64,000 nt of DNA, taken from contig CM034534.1 of NCBI GenBank assembly GCA_020002185.1, positions 65,440,717-65,504,716 on the forward strand, in the 5' to 3' direction. This document shows positions 13,301 through 25,721 of the stretch, in pieces (the first letter of the stretch is position 1; every line of letters begins with the position of its first letter). Made by a program: the position numbers and the translations under genes. This stretch comes from Paraescarpia echinospica. Lineage: Eukaryota; Annelida; Polychaeta; Sabellida; Siboglinidae. The notes beneath the pieces are model-generated. The model did no database searches. It had not been told where the DNA came from and was given only the letters and a program-made list of their open reading frames with translations.

Positions 13301-14551
13301 TATATTAACAACCACAAAGCAAATCTTTGGCTGTGGCAATCTGCCCAATTTAAGTGTTAGCTTCACACATATAAAAACAGGTGCCAATAACGACATTAAA
13401 AATAGCACTTAATGAACTTAAAACACACAGTGCACCACGTCTCGTTTTTGCAACAAAGTGTGACATTTCAATGAAGTGGAAAACGCCCATTCTGGTAACT
13501 GGTACAGGTGACTTCATTGCAGATAACGACATTTAAGATAACCCATAATGAACTTAAAACACACAGCGCACCACTTGTCTTGTTTTGGCAACAAAGTGAT
13601 ATTTCAATTAAGTAGAAAACGCCCATTCTGGTAACTGATGAAATACAACTGATTTCATTGCCGGTTATCTCTGCAAAACCACCTCGCCCCTGCCCCAAGA
13701 AAATCACTGAAACTTGAGTTCTTGGCACTTATTTACCATAACTTTGAAGGAATACGCATTTAATTAGAAGAGCGGCAGAAGTGGGAACAAAAGAATGAAT
13801 AAATCAGTCTGTTAGCACATGTGGGTCATTTTAATGTTTGTATCTGTACTTAGGTGTGATTTTTAAATGTTATATTTACTCTTGCATGTTTAAGTTTATA
13901 TTTGTAATTGTATGCTTTGCACAGGCAGAAATGCAATTTCCCTGTGAGGATCAATAAAGTATTCTTTACCTTATCTTTATTAGACAGGGGAACAAAGACA
14001 GCCGTGTTGAATCAGTGACAGAAGAAAAACATCTCCCCTGATGACAAGGATACAGAGAATAATATTATCCCAATGCAAACAGCTTGTGTCGCCACCTACC
14101 GGTCCGGCCTTGCGTCGTAAGAATGGTTTCCCATTCTTCAGCCAACGAATACTGAGTGAGGAACGTCCAGTAGCTGGACACTTGAAGGTGACCTTGCCCT
14201 TCACCGCGCAGTCCTTTGACCACACTGGACGTTTCGTCTGCCACGCCGGGGCTGGAGACAAACAATAACTTGTCATGATAATGTCTTAACATTTCACTTC
14301 ACAATTTAATAAACATATTAATTATATCAGCAAAAATTCCCATCTTTGGTGGTACACTGAGGCACAAAACAAATTCCCGGAGTATTTGTAAATGATTTTC
14401 GTTTGTTATGATGTAAATTTGAATACTAGTAGTTTACAGGATAATGAAAGTTATAAATGGGAACTTCCGTGAAAAAGTGGACATGACTACCAAAAATTCA
14501 ATTGAACAATTTGTAATATTAGATAAGTGAACATGATAGAGGGTGTATATA

Positions 14552-14583
<32 letters not shown>

Positions 14584-17500
14584 AAGTTTGGTGTTCCATC
14601 TTAGTTTTTTGGTAAAATACAAGCATGTGAATACCGTCAACAAAATACAGGCTAAAACCTGTAATTTCAACAGATAACCAAGCTGCCAGTTGTTATTTTT
14701 CTATTTAATTAAGTTAGTATTAATTATTAATCTAATATGATTATTTAACAGCACATGTTGTAAATCATTACGGCGACCGTACGTGTATAGCAAATTGAGG
14801 GGAAAAACTGTAAGTAAATAATAAACCACATGATCCAGGCCAGTATTGGTAGTAACATAATATCATGCACAACTGAAAACATAAGACTAAAAAACTTCAT
14901 CTTGTGTCATTATATATGGCTCATATGTGTAGATCGTATTATATTCACTATGCTCAGCCTATATTTCTGTGTTATTTTATGTGTATGCATAATTGCAATA
15001 GCATGGATATTATGTTAGTAAACAATCCTGAGACCTGACACACTGCTCGGGCACTTATTATCATATAATTTTGTTAACATCGCACACTTTATATCTAGAT
15101 GTTTTATTACAACATTTGTTGGTTATCCTGTTAAATATAGTTATGCATCTACTGAATAAAAATAGTGTTGCTATTACAACCTTGTAGACACTATAAATAT
15201 AATTACTCAATTTTTCATCTTGCAAACATTAACCTGTTCAAACTAGCAAGGTCTACAAATCGTGTCATTTATCACCTAGATGTGTACACAATAACAGAAC
15301 GATAAATGTCCACGTCTTATGGAAATAAGTACCATGTAAAAAGCAAACATTTCAATCACAAATATGACCATTCAAAAGTTATGGAATTCTATGATAACAA
15401 GTGGTATTGACACCCCCTGGAGGGTTTGTGAATACACTATTCACAGGGACCTGGATCGGTCTACACTGGTCCTGCTACTAAGCACTTGTTGGGACACTCA
15501 CAGAAAAGTTTACCCATTCCTCTTTCAACTACTCAGATCATCAATTCTGTCTTTCCAGGCCAGCTGATGGGCAAGGCAACCAACTCTAGTGGAGGTCACA
15601 CAAAGGGGTTTACAACCCCCATAATGTCAACACCCTAAGGGGTGGCACTAATTACGAATAAATACCCTCTTCTCCTATCTACCTGTTGCCCAGTTTAAGT
15701 AGTTCCCACTGGAGATACAGCCTAATTACCTCCCCCCACTGAAGGGTGTATAAATGGGTGCACTCAGTACTTGAAGACAGGCCAAGCATGTACATATTTG
15801 TAGATTACACCTGGACTTCTGGGTATTACCTGACTGATACCTCCTATAAACACTAGTTCCTACTACATACTTATACACAGTAAACAAGGTGAGTCATTAT
15901 CCATGTAAGAGTACCCCTGGGACAAATTCAAACTACCCACCCCTACCACCCCTACCTGCCAAACGCCTACTTATGATGATGCATTGGTTAACTGCAATAA
16001 TATTCCAATAAATGTCTTTAGATTAGAAATAGTTCTATCAATAGGCATGATAAATATTTATTTTCAATTTGAAATAGTACCAAATATGTTATCAGCTTTA
16101 CATCACCACCTAGCAAGAATACTATATAAAATAAATCTACCTTACTTTTGTCAACCTTATCGCTCTTGTTGACCCGTTCAAAATGATTTTTAATCTTGCC
16201 CAAGGTACAGTACTCGTGCCAAATTGGACAAACCCCACCTAGAGGTTTTTGATAAGCAATCGTGAAACACACTTCATTATAAAACAGGTCTATAATTATT
16301 AGACTGGGGATTCATACAAAATGTACCTGAAATCCTTCAAACGAACCCCAGGAGGGCCATGGGGGTGACAGTCAGTAATCATCATAAAGATTCTAACACT
16401 GTGGAGAGTCCGAGAGTACTTCTCCCACCGGACGTGATTCCCAACTACTTATGGTCAAGCACATTGCTTTAGCACACCTCACATTTCCGGTGGTAAATTA
16501 TCCGGTGACACACTCTGATTCTCATTTTATTCCAGCCATCAAGTGGTGTCTATTGTGTGGATACTCAGACTCAGTCAGAGGGCGTTAGTCAGACGAATCA
16601 GTGTTGTAGTACTGCCATCAAGGCAACTGCCAGTCAATCATAGCCTACTAAACTTGGCAATCAACTTCAATAGTTTAAATTCACATGTACAGTGGGCAAC
16701 TAGGGTAGAGCGGGGCAAGACAGTGGTCGGACAATGTGACAATTGGACAAAATGCCACAAAATTACTAAGCTGAGCTCTTTGTAATTTTATTTACTTATA
16801 GACCTAGTCTCAATGATTTTTCTGGTATTTACTAATATTTTTATCGTTTACATACAACCATATAATTATTATTTGTTATAATAATTTTTTTAAAGCGCAC
16901 TACTTGCAGTTTTTTTAAATTGTGATAACTGTGTAATATTAGAGTAAAGTGATGTGTAATTGTAATTAATAAATTCTAACTTGATGTGGCAATGCTAAAT
17001 TGGGTTTGAACAATACAGTTGATATAGACTGTTACTTTTGGTCTACAAAACTAGAGAACTGTTCTTTATTTCCCTCAATGATCCAGACATGATTTTTAGA
17101 AATCACCATCCATCCGTCTTGCAGTGCAGAAAAACACTCTATAACCAGTGCAACTTTGACAAGAAACATGTACACAATCATGAGAAATACTTTAATAAAA
17201 TCACAACGAATCATAAATCTCCACATGTGTAGGTTATCAAGTGGACACAGGACAGTGCCTGTGACAGACAATGGATCCCAGTAGTCATGACAGGTGTGAC
17301 ACACACCAGATGCCAGTGTCTACCTGTAGGAGACCTGTCACGCTGGCCTAGGCCTTGCACAGGTGTGACATTGTCCTGCTGATGTGACATACCATGGCTA
17401 CAGTTCTGTCACCCGACACGACCATCACACACCTTTCTGTAGCATCACACATGATCCACACTGCCCGGGGATACAGCATGGATTTAATTTCACATCAATA

Positions 17501-20500
17501 TGCACAAGGCAATCACTGGCACCCGGCCCAGTCGACAATCTACATGCAACAACAACAACTAAACCTTTTACACGGACAGATATTTTATAATTATTTATCT
17601 TTTATATTTTAATATTATCTCAGTACACGTTTTAGGTGTGGGTGTATTTAAGTGTGGGTGTATTTCTTAATAACTACTTGACCGTTTTATCAATTCTTAA
17701 CTACTACCACTCGAGTTGGTGACATGGCAGGCTCCGTAAGACATACCCATACAAGATGCACTTTTAGATGTACCCTGTTCATGATTTTATGTCTGCAGAT
17801 CACTTTTAGGTTTCTAAATGATCCCAATTTCAAAAAGTTTGAGAGTTTCCATAGGAACACAAACGAGACCTATGTCAACGCCAAAGCTAAACAAGACATC
17901 CATTCTGTCACGTCCTACTACATTTACAGTCCCATATGGAAAACCATAGCCCAATTGAAATGTCTAAAATCCAGCACCTCCACTGGATTACTGATCACTC
18001 CTCTACCGTACAAATCCAGGACAACAAAATTCTCCATACTTCTATGCATCATGTTATCAGGAGTTGTTCAACTAAATCCAGGCCCCTCCAAATGCCACTC
18101 ATGTAAGAAATCACTAGTCTAATGCACTCATCCTAACTTGTAATGATTGTAATAAATCAACATACATCAAATGCGCCAGGATATCCAGACAAGAATTTAA
18201 TAACATTTACAGAAACCTAAATGTACCATGGCACTGTTCAAATTGCTCGGCACCCTGTGGCATTTGCCATGGGGATGTCCTAAATGACCATAAAGCAATT
18301 CAGTGTGACCACTGCCTAAACTGGATCCACACACAATGCTGTGCAATAGATGACAATGAATACAAACGATTAATAAATTCCTCATGTTCGTGGGCCTGCC
18401 CCGAATGCAACAACTTCAACTTCACAAATTCTTTCTTCAGAGATACAGAAATCCCAACGGCAAATCCCTTTTATCCTCTGGACAGTAACAGTCATAACCT
18501 AAACGAAACCACCAACAACAATACAACTAATAGCAAGAAAGCTTATAGACCGAAAAAGGGACCAAACTTCAGATGCATCCTCGTAAACTGCCAAAGCGTT
18601 AAAAAGAAAGCCTCAGACATCGAAGCACTAAACAATCTACACAACCCAGACATCATCTGTGGCACTGAATCATGGTTAGATCCCTCAATAAAAAATGGAG
18701 AAATATTCCCAAGCAACTTTAACGTCTTTAGAAAGGACAGAGAAACAGACACTACTGGAGGGGGGGTATTTCAAATATCAAAAGATGACCTCATCACAAG
18801 CCACCTACCAGACCTAGACACTAACAGTGAGAGCATTTGGACTGAAACCCAGATAACAGGAATGAAACCAATAATCATGTGTACCCTCTATCGTGCCCCA
18901 AATGACTCTCATGGAACTCAAATCGAAGAACTAGACCTAGCCCTTTCTAAATTAGGTAACAAGATCAACACACATAATGTCATCATTACTGGTGATTTCA
19001 ACCTCCCTAACATCAATTGGGAAATTCACCAAGTCACACCTAACAATGGATACAGTACAACTGCTGCCAATAAATTACTCTCTCTTACAGAGGAACATGG
19101 ACTGATCCAACATGTCAAGGAACCCACGCACAGACAGGGAAATGCCAACAATATTTTAGATCTTGTCTTCACTAATAGACCTGGGTTAATAAAGAAGATA
19201 AATGTAGTAGACGGAATAGCAGACCATAGTCATCATTGATGTAAACATCTCGCCCAAACGCAAACATCATCCGAAACGTAAAGTCTTCATTAGAAATAAA
19301 GCCGACGACATTAACATCCAGAAATCTCTTGAAAACTTTACACATGAATACTTCTCTCAAAACCAAAACATGACAGTCAATGACAAGTGGAATCTTGTTT
19401 CCACGAAAATCATCAACATTATGAACCAATATGTACCGCACCGTCTTACTACTTCAAGACACAATCTTCCCTGGTTCAATAAAGATTTAAAGAAAATGTG
19501 CAAAAGAAAGAAACAGCTATATAACAAAGCAAAAAGAACTAGAAATCCAGAAGACTGGAAAGAATTCTGTGACATCAGGAGAAACATGCATAAACACCTT
19601 CGTTCTGCTAGACTATCCTACATAAGTCAATTCCTGACAACAACAATAACAGAGAAACCTAAATCATTTTGGAGCTTCATTTCTAAACTTAGACAGGATA
19701 ACCAGGGTATTGGGGACCTTAACATTGCGGGTAACATCATTAGCGACGACAAACATAAAGCAGAAGCCTTAAACAATCAGTTCCAAAGTGTCTTTACACA
19801 CGAAGGAAATTCCACCCTACCAGATATGGCCAGAAGTCCACATGGAGAAATCCCCAAACTAACAATTTCACTTAAAGGAGTACTTGATCAACTTTCCAAA
19901 ATTAACATTTCTAAATCGCAAGGACCAGATGGCATTCCACCATGGTTCTTAAACAGATATGCCTCTCATCTAGCACCAGTAATACATGACATTTTCCAAT
20001 CATCTGTTGACTCTGGACAAGTCCCCAATACCTGGAAAGAAGCCAATGTAACAGCAATTTTTAAGAAAGGAAGTAGAGCAGAAACATCTAACTACAGACC
20101 AATATCCTTAACACCTGTGGTTTCTAAACTTCTTGAACACATCATACATAGTCACATTATGAAACACCTTGAACAGCACCACATTCTAACTGACCACCAA
20201 CATGGCTTCCGTGCCAAAAGATCAACTGAAACACAATTAATTCAAACAATCCATGACATAAGCAAATCACTTGATGAGAAGAAATCTGTAGACATGGCCA
20301 TCCTTGACTTCACCAAAGCATTCGATAAAGTTCCACATAAAAGACTAATCCACAAACTCAAACACTATGGCATCACAGGCCCAATATCATCATGGATAAA
20401 TAGCTTCCTTACAGGAAGAACTCAACAGGTTGTTATAAATGGATCCAAGTCAACATCAACTCAAGTCATTTCTGGGGTACCACAGGGCACAGTACTGGGG

Positions 20501-23500
20501 CCCCTACTTTTCCTACTTTACATAAATGACCTGCCAGACAATCTTTCCTCAACTGTTCGCCTTTTTGCAGACGACTGCCTGTTATATTCACCGATTAAAA
20601 CTGACCAAGACACATCTGTCTTCCAAAACGATCTGCTCAAACTTGAGAAATGGCAACACACGTGGCTTATGAAATTCAACCCCACTAAATGTTATACAAT
20701 GACAATAGCCTCAAGAAAACCGACACCAAATCTCTACACCTTCTGCGGACAACAACTTAAATCTGTTGAATCGCACTGTTATCTTGGCATACATATATCA
20801 AATACATTAAATTGGACAATACAAAGCAACTCGGTCACAAAAAAAGCACAACAGACATTGGGAATTATTAGAAGAAATTTAAATAAATGCCCAACCCAAA
20901 TCAAGTCCATAGCCTACAAAACCCTTGTCCGCCCTATACTTGAATATGCGTCAGCATCATGGGATCCACATTGCCTAAGAAATATCAAACTCATAGAAAG
21001 AACACAGAGACAAGCCGCCAGATTTTGTAAGAGAGCCAAGAACGGTAACACAACTCCTTAAAGATCTCCAGTGGGACACCCTCCAATCAAGAAGAAAAAC
21101 CCAAAGACTTGGCATATTATATAAAATGGAACATAACCTCATAGATATCCCACTAGATCAATACATCAAACGCAACACCAGATGCTCACGTAAACATAAT
21201 AAACAGTTAGTACAAATCAGGCACTCGACAAACATATTTGGAAACAGCTTTTTCCCAGTCACAATAAAAGAGTGGAATTCTCTACCTCCAAGCATTGTAT
21301 CAAGTACATCACTGAATTCATTCCAGATTAGTCTAGCCCAACATGTAAAAAATTAATCCATAAGAGCCACCATGCGCACTGGCGTGATGTGTCCATAGGA
21401 CATTTTGCCAGTCAAAATACAGCTACAGATACAAATGGCGGATTCGTTTTCCTGAGTTTTTAGAAAACCATGTCAAACGGGGTGACAGTTCTGTGAAGGG
21501 TTATGTGTTCCATTACAGCTAATCCACTGGTGGACCATATAAGGGGTGATTCAGTGCTACATGAGCAATTACCCCTTTGACACAGCTGGAGGATAATCAC
21601 TGTTGTCCTGGGGCTAAAGCTGCTTGGGGGGACTTATAGGGAGATGCAAAGATTTGTTTTATCTAAACTGACTCTTTTAACAGGCACAACTGTCTCACCT
21701 GTGAATGAAAATGAGTGCAGAAATTACTACTGCCATAAGGCATGAACAAGAACTTTAAAGTAAAAAGCAGAGTTTACAATAATATTATTAGTAGAGGAAG
21801 TTGTATTCCTAAAGGTTGTACATCTAAATAGTAAGTACAGTATCAACAGTACCAACCTTATGGTTCTGGACAGGATCTTACTTTATGTATAATTTACGAA
21901 CACTTGGTTTTTAATATGTTTATATTTAATTGTTTTATTTAATAATTAATGCTGTTTTGTGTTACATAAAGCATCTTCAAGAAACCATTTTATTTTATGT
22001 AGATTTTGGCACTATGCAAATTACTGTCATTGTTATTATTATTAACACCATTGAAAACAACCATCACATCTACCTTCTTCTTCTATGTGCCATGTCTGTC
22101 ACAGGCGTTGGCGATCATGGCCCTCCAAACCGCACGGTCGTGTGTAGTTTGTAGCAGTTCTGTTGTGCCCCTTTCACACCATGTTGCGAGACTATCTATT
22201 ATTTTTATTCTCTGGCATACTCTGGATCTCTTTCCTTCTATCTTTCCTGTTGTTACTATTTGTTCTAACTTTTTCTTTCTCATGACATGGCCTATAAATC
22301 GTGCTTGTTGTGTTCTAACTTTGTTGATGATCTTTCTTTTTGATTTGGCTGTCCTGAGGATGACTTCATTGCTTTGCTTTGCAGTCCATGGCACTCGCAG
22401 CATTCTTCTTAAGAACCACATTTCAGTGGCTTCTATGTTTTTTTGTGATCTTTTGGTTATTGTCCAGGATTCACATCCATATAGCAATATGGGCTCTATG
22501 TAACATTGCAGTACACGTTTTCTCACTTCAATTGATATATTTTTATTTGTTAAAATGTTTTTCATGTGGTGAAAAGCTGTTTTGGCTTGAGCAATTCTTC
22601 TCTTTATCTCATGGTTGCATCGACCGTCGGATGTTATTAGTGATCACAGATAGTTAAACGTTCGGACTTGCTTCAAAACAGTGTCATATGCTACCATTGG
22701 AGTGTAATTTTTCTTTGAGATGATCATGATTTCTGTTTTCTTTTTGTTCAGGGACAGACCTTTTTTCTCACTTTCCCTTATTACTGTATCTAGCATCTGT
22801 TGTAGATCTATTTCGTTCTCAGCAATCAGTACCGTGTCGTCTGCATATTGTAAATAATTTATGTTGTATCCCCCTTCTTGAATGCCTGGCATATCTTCTA
22901 ATGTGCGTAAGATAATCTCACTGTATAGTGAAAAGAGATCGGGTGATAGGACACACCCTTGTCTTACACCACGTTTTATTTCTTGAAATTTACTGATGTC
23001 ATTTTCTATTCGTATTGCTGCTGTTTGTTCCCAGTACAGATTTCTCACAACTCTCAGATATTTCCCATCAATGTTCAAACTTTCCAGCATTGATATGATT
23101 TCTTCATGACGAACTCTGTCAAATGCCTTTGTGTAATCAATAAAACATACATGCAGATCTTTCTGCACTTCCAGTGCTCTCTCAATCAGTGTTCGTAGGA
23201 TGTATATTGCATTACTTGTACCTTTATCTTCTACAAATCCACATTGTTCTTCAGCAATTTCCGGCTTTATTTTGTTTCTCATTCTGGTCATAATAATTTT
23301 AAGCAACATCTTGGTGAAGTGACTCATGAGACTAATTGTACGGTGTAGTTCACATTCAATCGCACCTGGTTTCTTTGGTACTGCTACAAAAATGGATCTG
23401 GATAAATCAGCTGGGATTCGTCCGCTGTCATATATTTTGTTTAAGAAGTCTGTTACTATATCAATACCAAATTCCTCTAAACACTCAATCATTTCAATGG

Positions 23501-25652
23501 TAATATTATCTGGTCCAGCAGCTTTTCCCTTTTTCATTGATCTGATGGCTTTTCGAACCTCATCCTTCAATATAGGAGGACCATCAAAGTTCTTCTTAAT
23601 TGATGGTCTTTCACCCCTTTCATCATCGTATAGTTCACCAATATATTCTGACCATCTCTCGAGTATTTTGTCTTTGTCCATTATTATGTTTCCTTCTTTA
23701 GATTTCAGGCAACCTGTAGCTGAGCATGTTCTTTTCCCTGTGATTTCTCTTATTCTAGCATGCATGGATTTTGTGTCGTGCTTATTCTTCTGTTCAATTT
23801 CTTTGCATTGTTCATTAAGCCATTCCTCTTTCGCTAGATTACATTTGGCCGTTATATCCTTGTTCATTGCTACATATGCATCATGATTTTGCTTCATTTT
23901 CCTCCTTTCATCCATCAACTTTAGAATATCGTCAGTCATCCATTTTTTCTTTGCTTTTCTGCATTGCCTAGGAATAGTTTCTTCTGCAGCCTGTGTTATT
24001 GATTCCTTCATTTGTTCCCATTGGTCGTCCACATCTTGAATGTCATTCAGAACATTGAAACTGTTTTGTACTGCTACATTGAATTTCTCTTTGATCGCTG
24101 AATCTGATTTTAGTATATTCATGTCTAGTTTCAGGTTCCTTGTTGCTCTTTTCCTTTTCTTCAGTTTCAGTCGGAACTTGGCTCGCACTGGCACATGGTC
24201 AGAATCACAGTCTGCCCTGGGAAAGGTCTTTGCCACCAGTAGGGCATTTCTAAATCTTTTACTGACCAGGATATAATCAATTTGGTTCCATGTTCGGTCT
24301 CCTGGACTTTTCCAAGTCCAAAGTCTTCTTGGGTGTTGTTGGAACCAGGTGTTTCCTACAATCTTGTCATGAGATTTTGCCCACTCTATTAGTTTATCTC
24401 CTCTCTCATTTCTGCTCCCCAGGCCATATGGTCCAACTATGTCTTCGCATCTTCCCTCACCAACTTTAGCATTAAAGTCTCCCATAACTATTACAATCTC
24501 CTGTGATTTGCAATGTGATTTTGCTAATTCAAGATCATTATAAAATGTCTCGTGCTCTTCATCAGATTTGTCTGCGGTTGGTGCGTACACTTGTATGATG
24601 TTAATGTTAAATGGTTTGCCACTGATTTTCACCAAGAGGATGCGATCCAATATGGTCCAGTATCCTAGTAAGCATTTTGTTCTTTCTTCATCCAACAGAA
24701 TTCCAACTCCTCTTTCATGTTTATCGCCTCCTGAGTAAATTATTGTGTTATTATCTGATGTCATCAATCCTGCCCCTGTCCATCTAACTTCACACATTCC
24801 CATTATATTTATCTACCTAAAAGTTCCAAAATGTAATCCCTTATCTCAAGGTAATAAATAACCTCTGATCTTTGGGTAATTGGTTTCTGAAACTGATCTG
24901 TGTTTATACCTATCATTGAAAACAATTTCTCTGAAACTAAACACATCTCAAAGCACTGACACACAACAGAGGCCATACAAAATGTCCTCAAATAAATTCC
25001 TCAACAGTGTAAAATTCCACACCCCAAATAACCCTGCACCAACCAGCAATCGCACGATTTAAAGCATACAAACTTCTGTCAATTTCCAATGCAATCCTAT
25101 TACTCCAGTACTTTATAAAACCTCTTTGAGTTGTTATTTATCGCAAAATTATGCTTCCAATTTCACCAGTGTTTTCACTGTATGCATTTTGATTCCAGCA
25201 AATGTCAGGTCTACAAAGACACTTGAAATGATGGTGTTGGACCACACAGTGAGGACCATAAATCCTGAGTCATTGGAGTCAGAACCGTTACAATGACAGA
25301 TCACGAATTGTTAGACATCCGCAGAAAGTAAGTAAGTGAAATATATGTTGGCAACAGATGTGCTTACCAAATAGACTTAGCCCAGGCGAGACCCGGGGCT
25401 TAAGTTCATAACCTGTACGATTCAAAAGAAGTTTATATATCATTGCCTACTTCAGTCCCAGACTCCCAGACAAAGACAACATGTCAGATATTGTCAGGTA
25501 AAACGTGACATATGCTTGGCTGGGGTTATTTGTTTCCCAGTCTAGGGTAAGAATGATGTGGGATGGTTGAAAGGATGCCACCCTTCGCCACAAAACTACC
25601 ATAACGGCTGCATAAAACTGGATTGAATCTATAAGACATTCTTAAAGAAATT

Positions 25653-25721
<69 letters not shown>

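Larger units (their letters stand above)
17630..21440 (+). mobile_element. CR1/L2-like non-LTR retrotransposon, near full length, decayed
   Basis: Order on the plus strand: leader frame ending in a 2A-like peptide, PHD-type zinc fingers, apurinic endonuclease, reverse transcriptase, C-terminal domain and a short 3' UTR (about 21360-21440). Three frameshifts (near 18120, 19232 and 21045) break the reading frame. The 3' UTR phrase ggcgtgatgtgtcc...gacNttttgccagtcaaaatac recurs at 41.76 kb, which helps to place the 3' end. Target-site duplications were not identified. It sits in the first FGFR intron, opposite in orientation to the gene. The clade call (CR1/L2 group of the Jockey superfamily) is from PHD plus EN plus RT architecture and FADD-type RT motif. 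Confidence 0.85.

Noticed and set aside
22006..24276. Plus-strand frames at 22.0-22.7, 23.3-23.9 and 24.0-24.3 kb
   Set aside because: They are antisense shadows of the minus-strand LINE protein.
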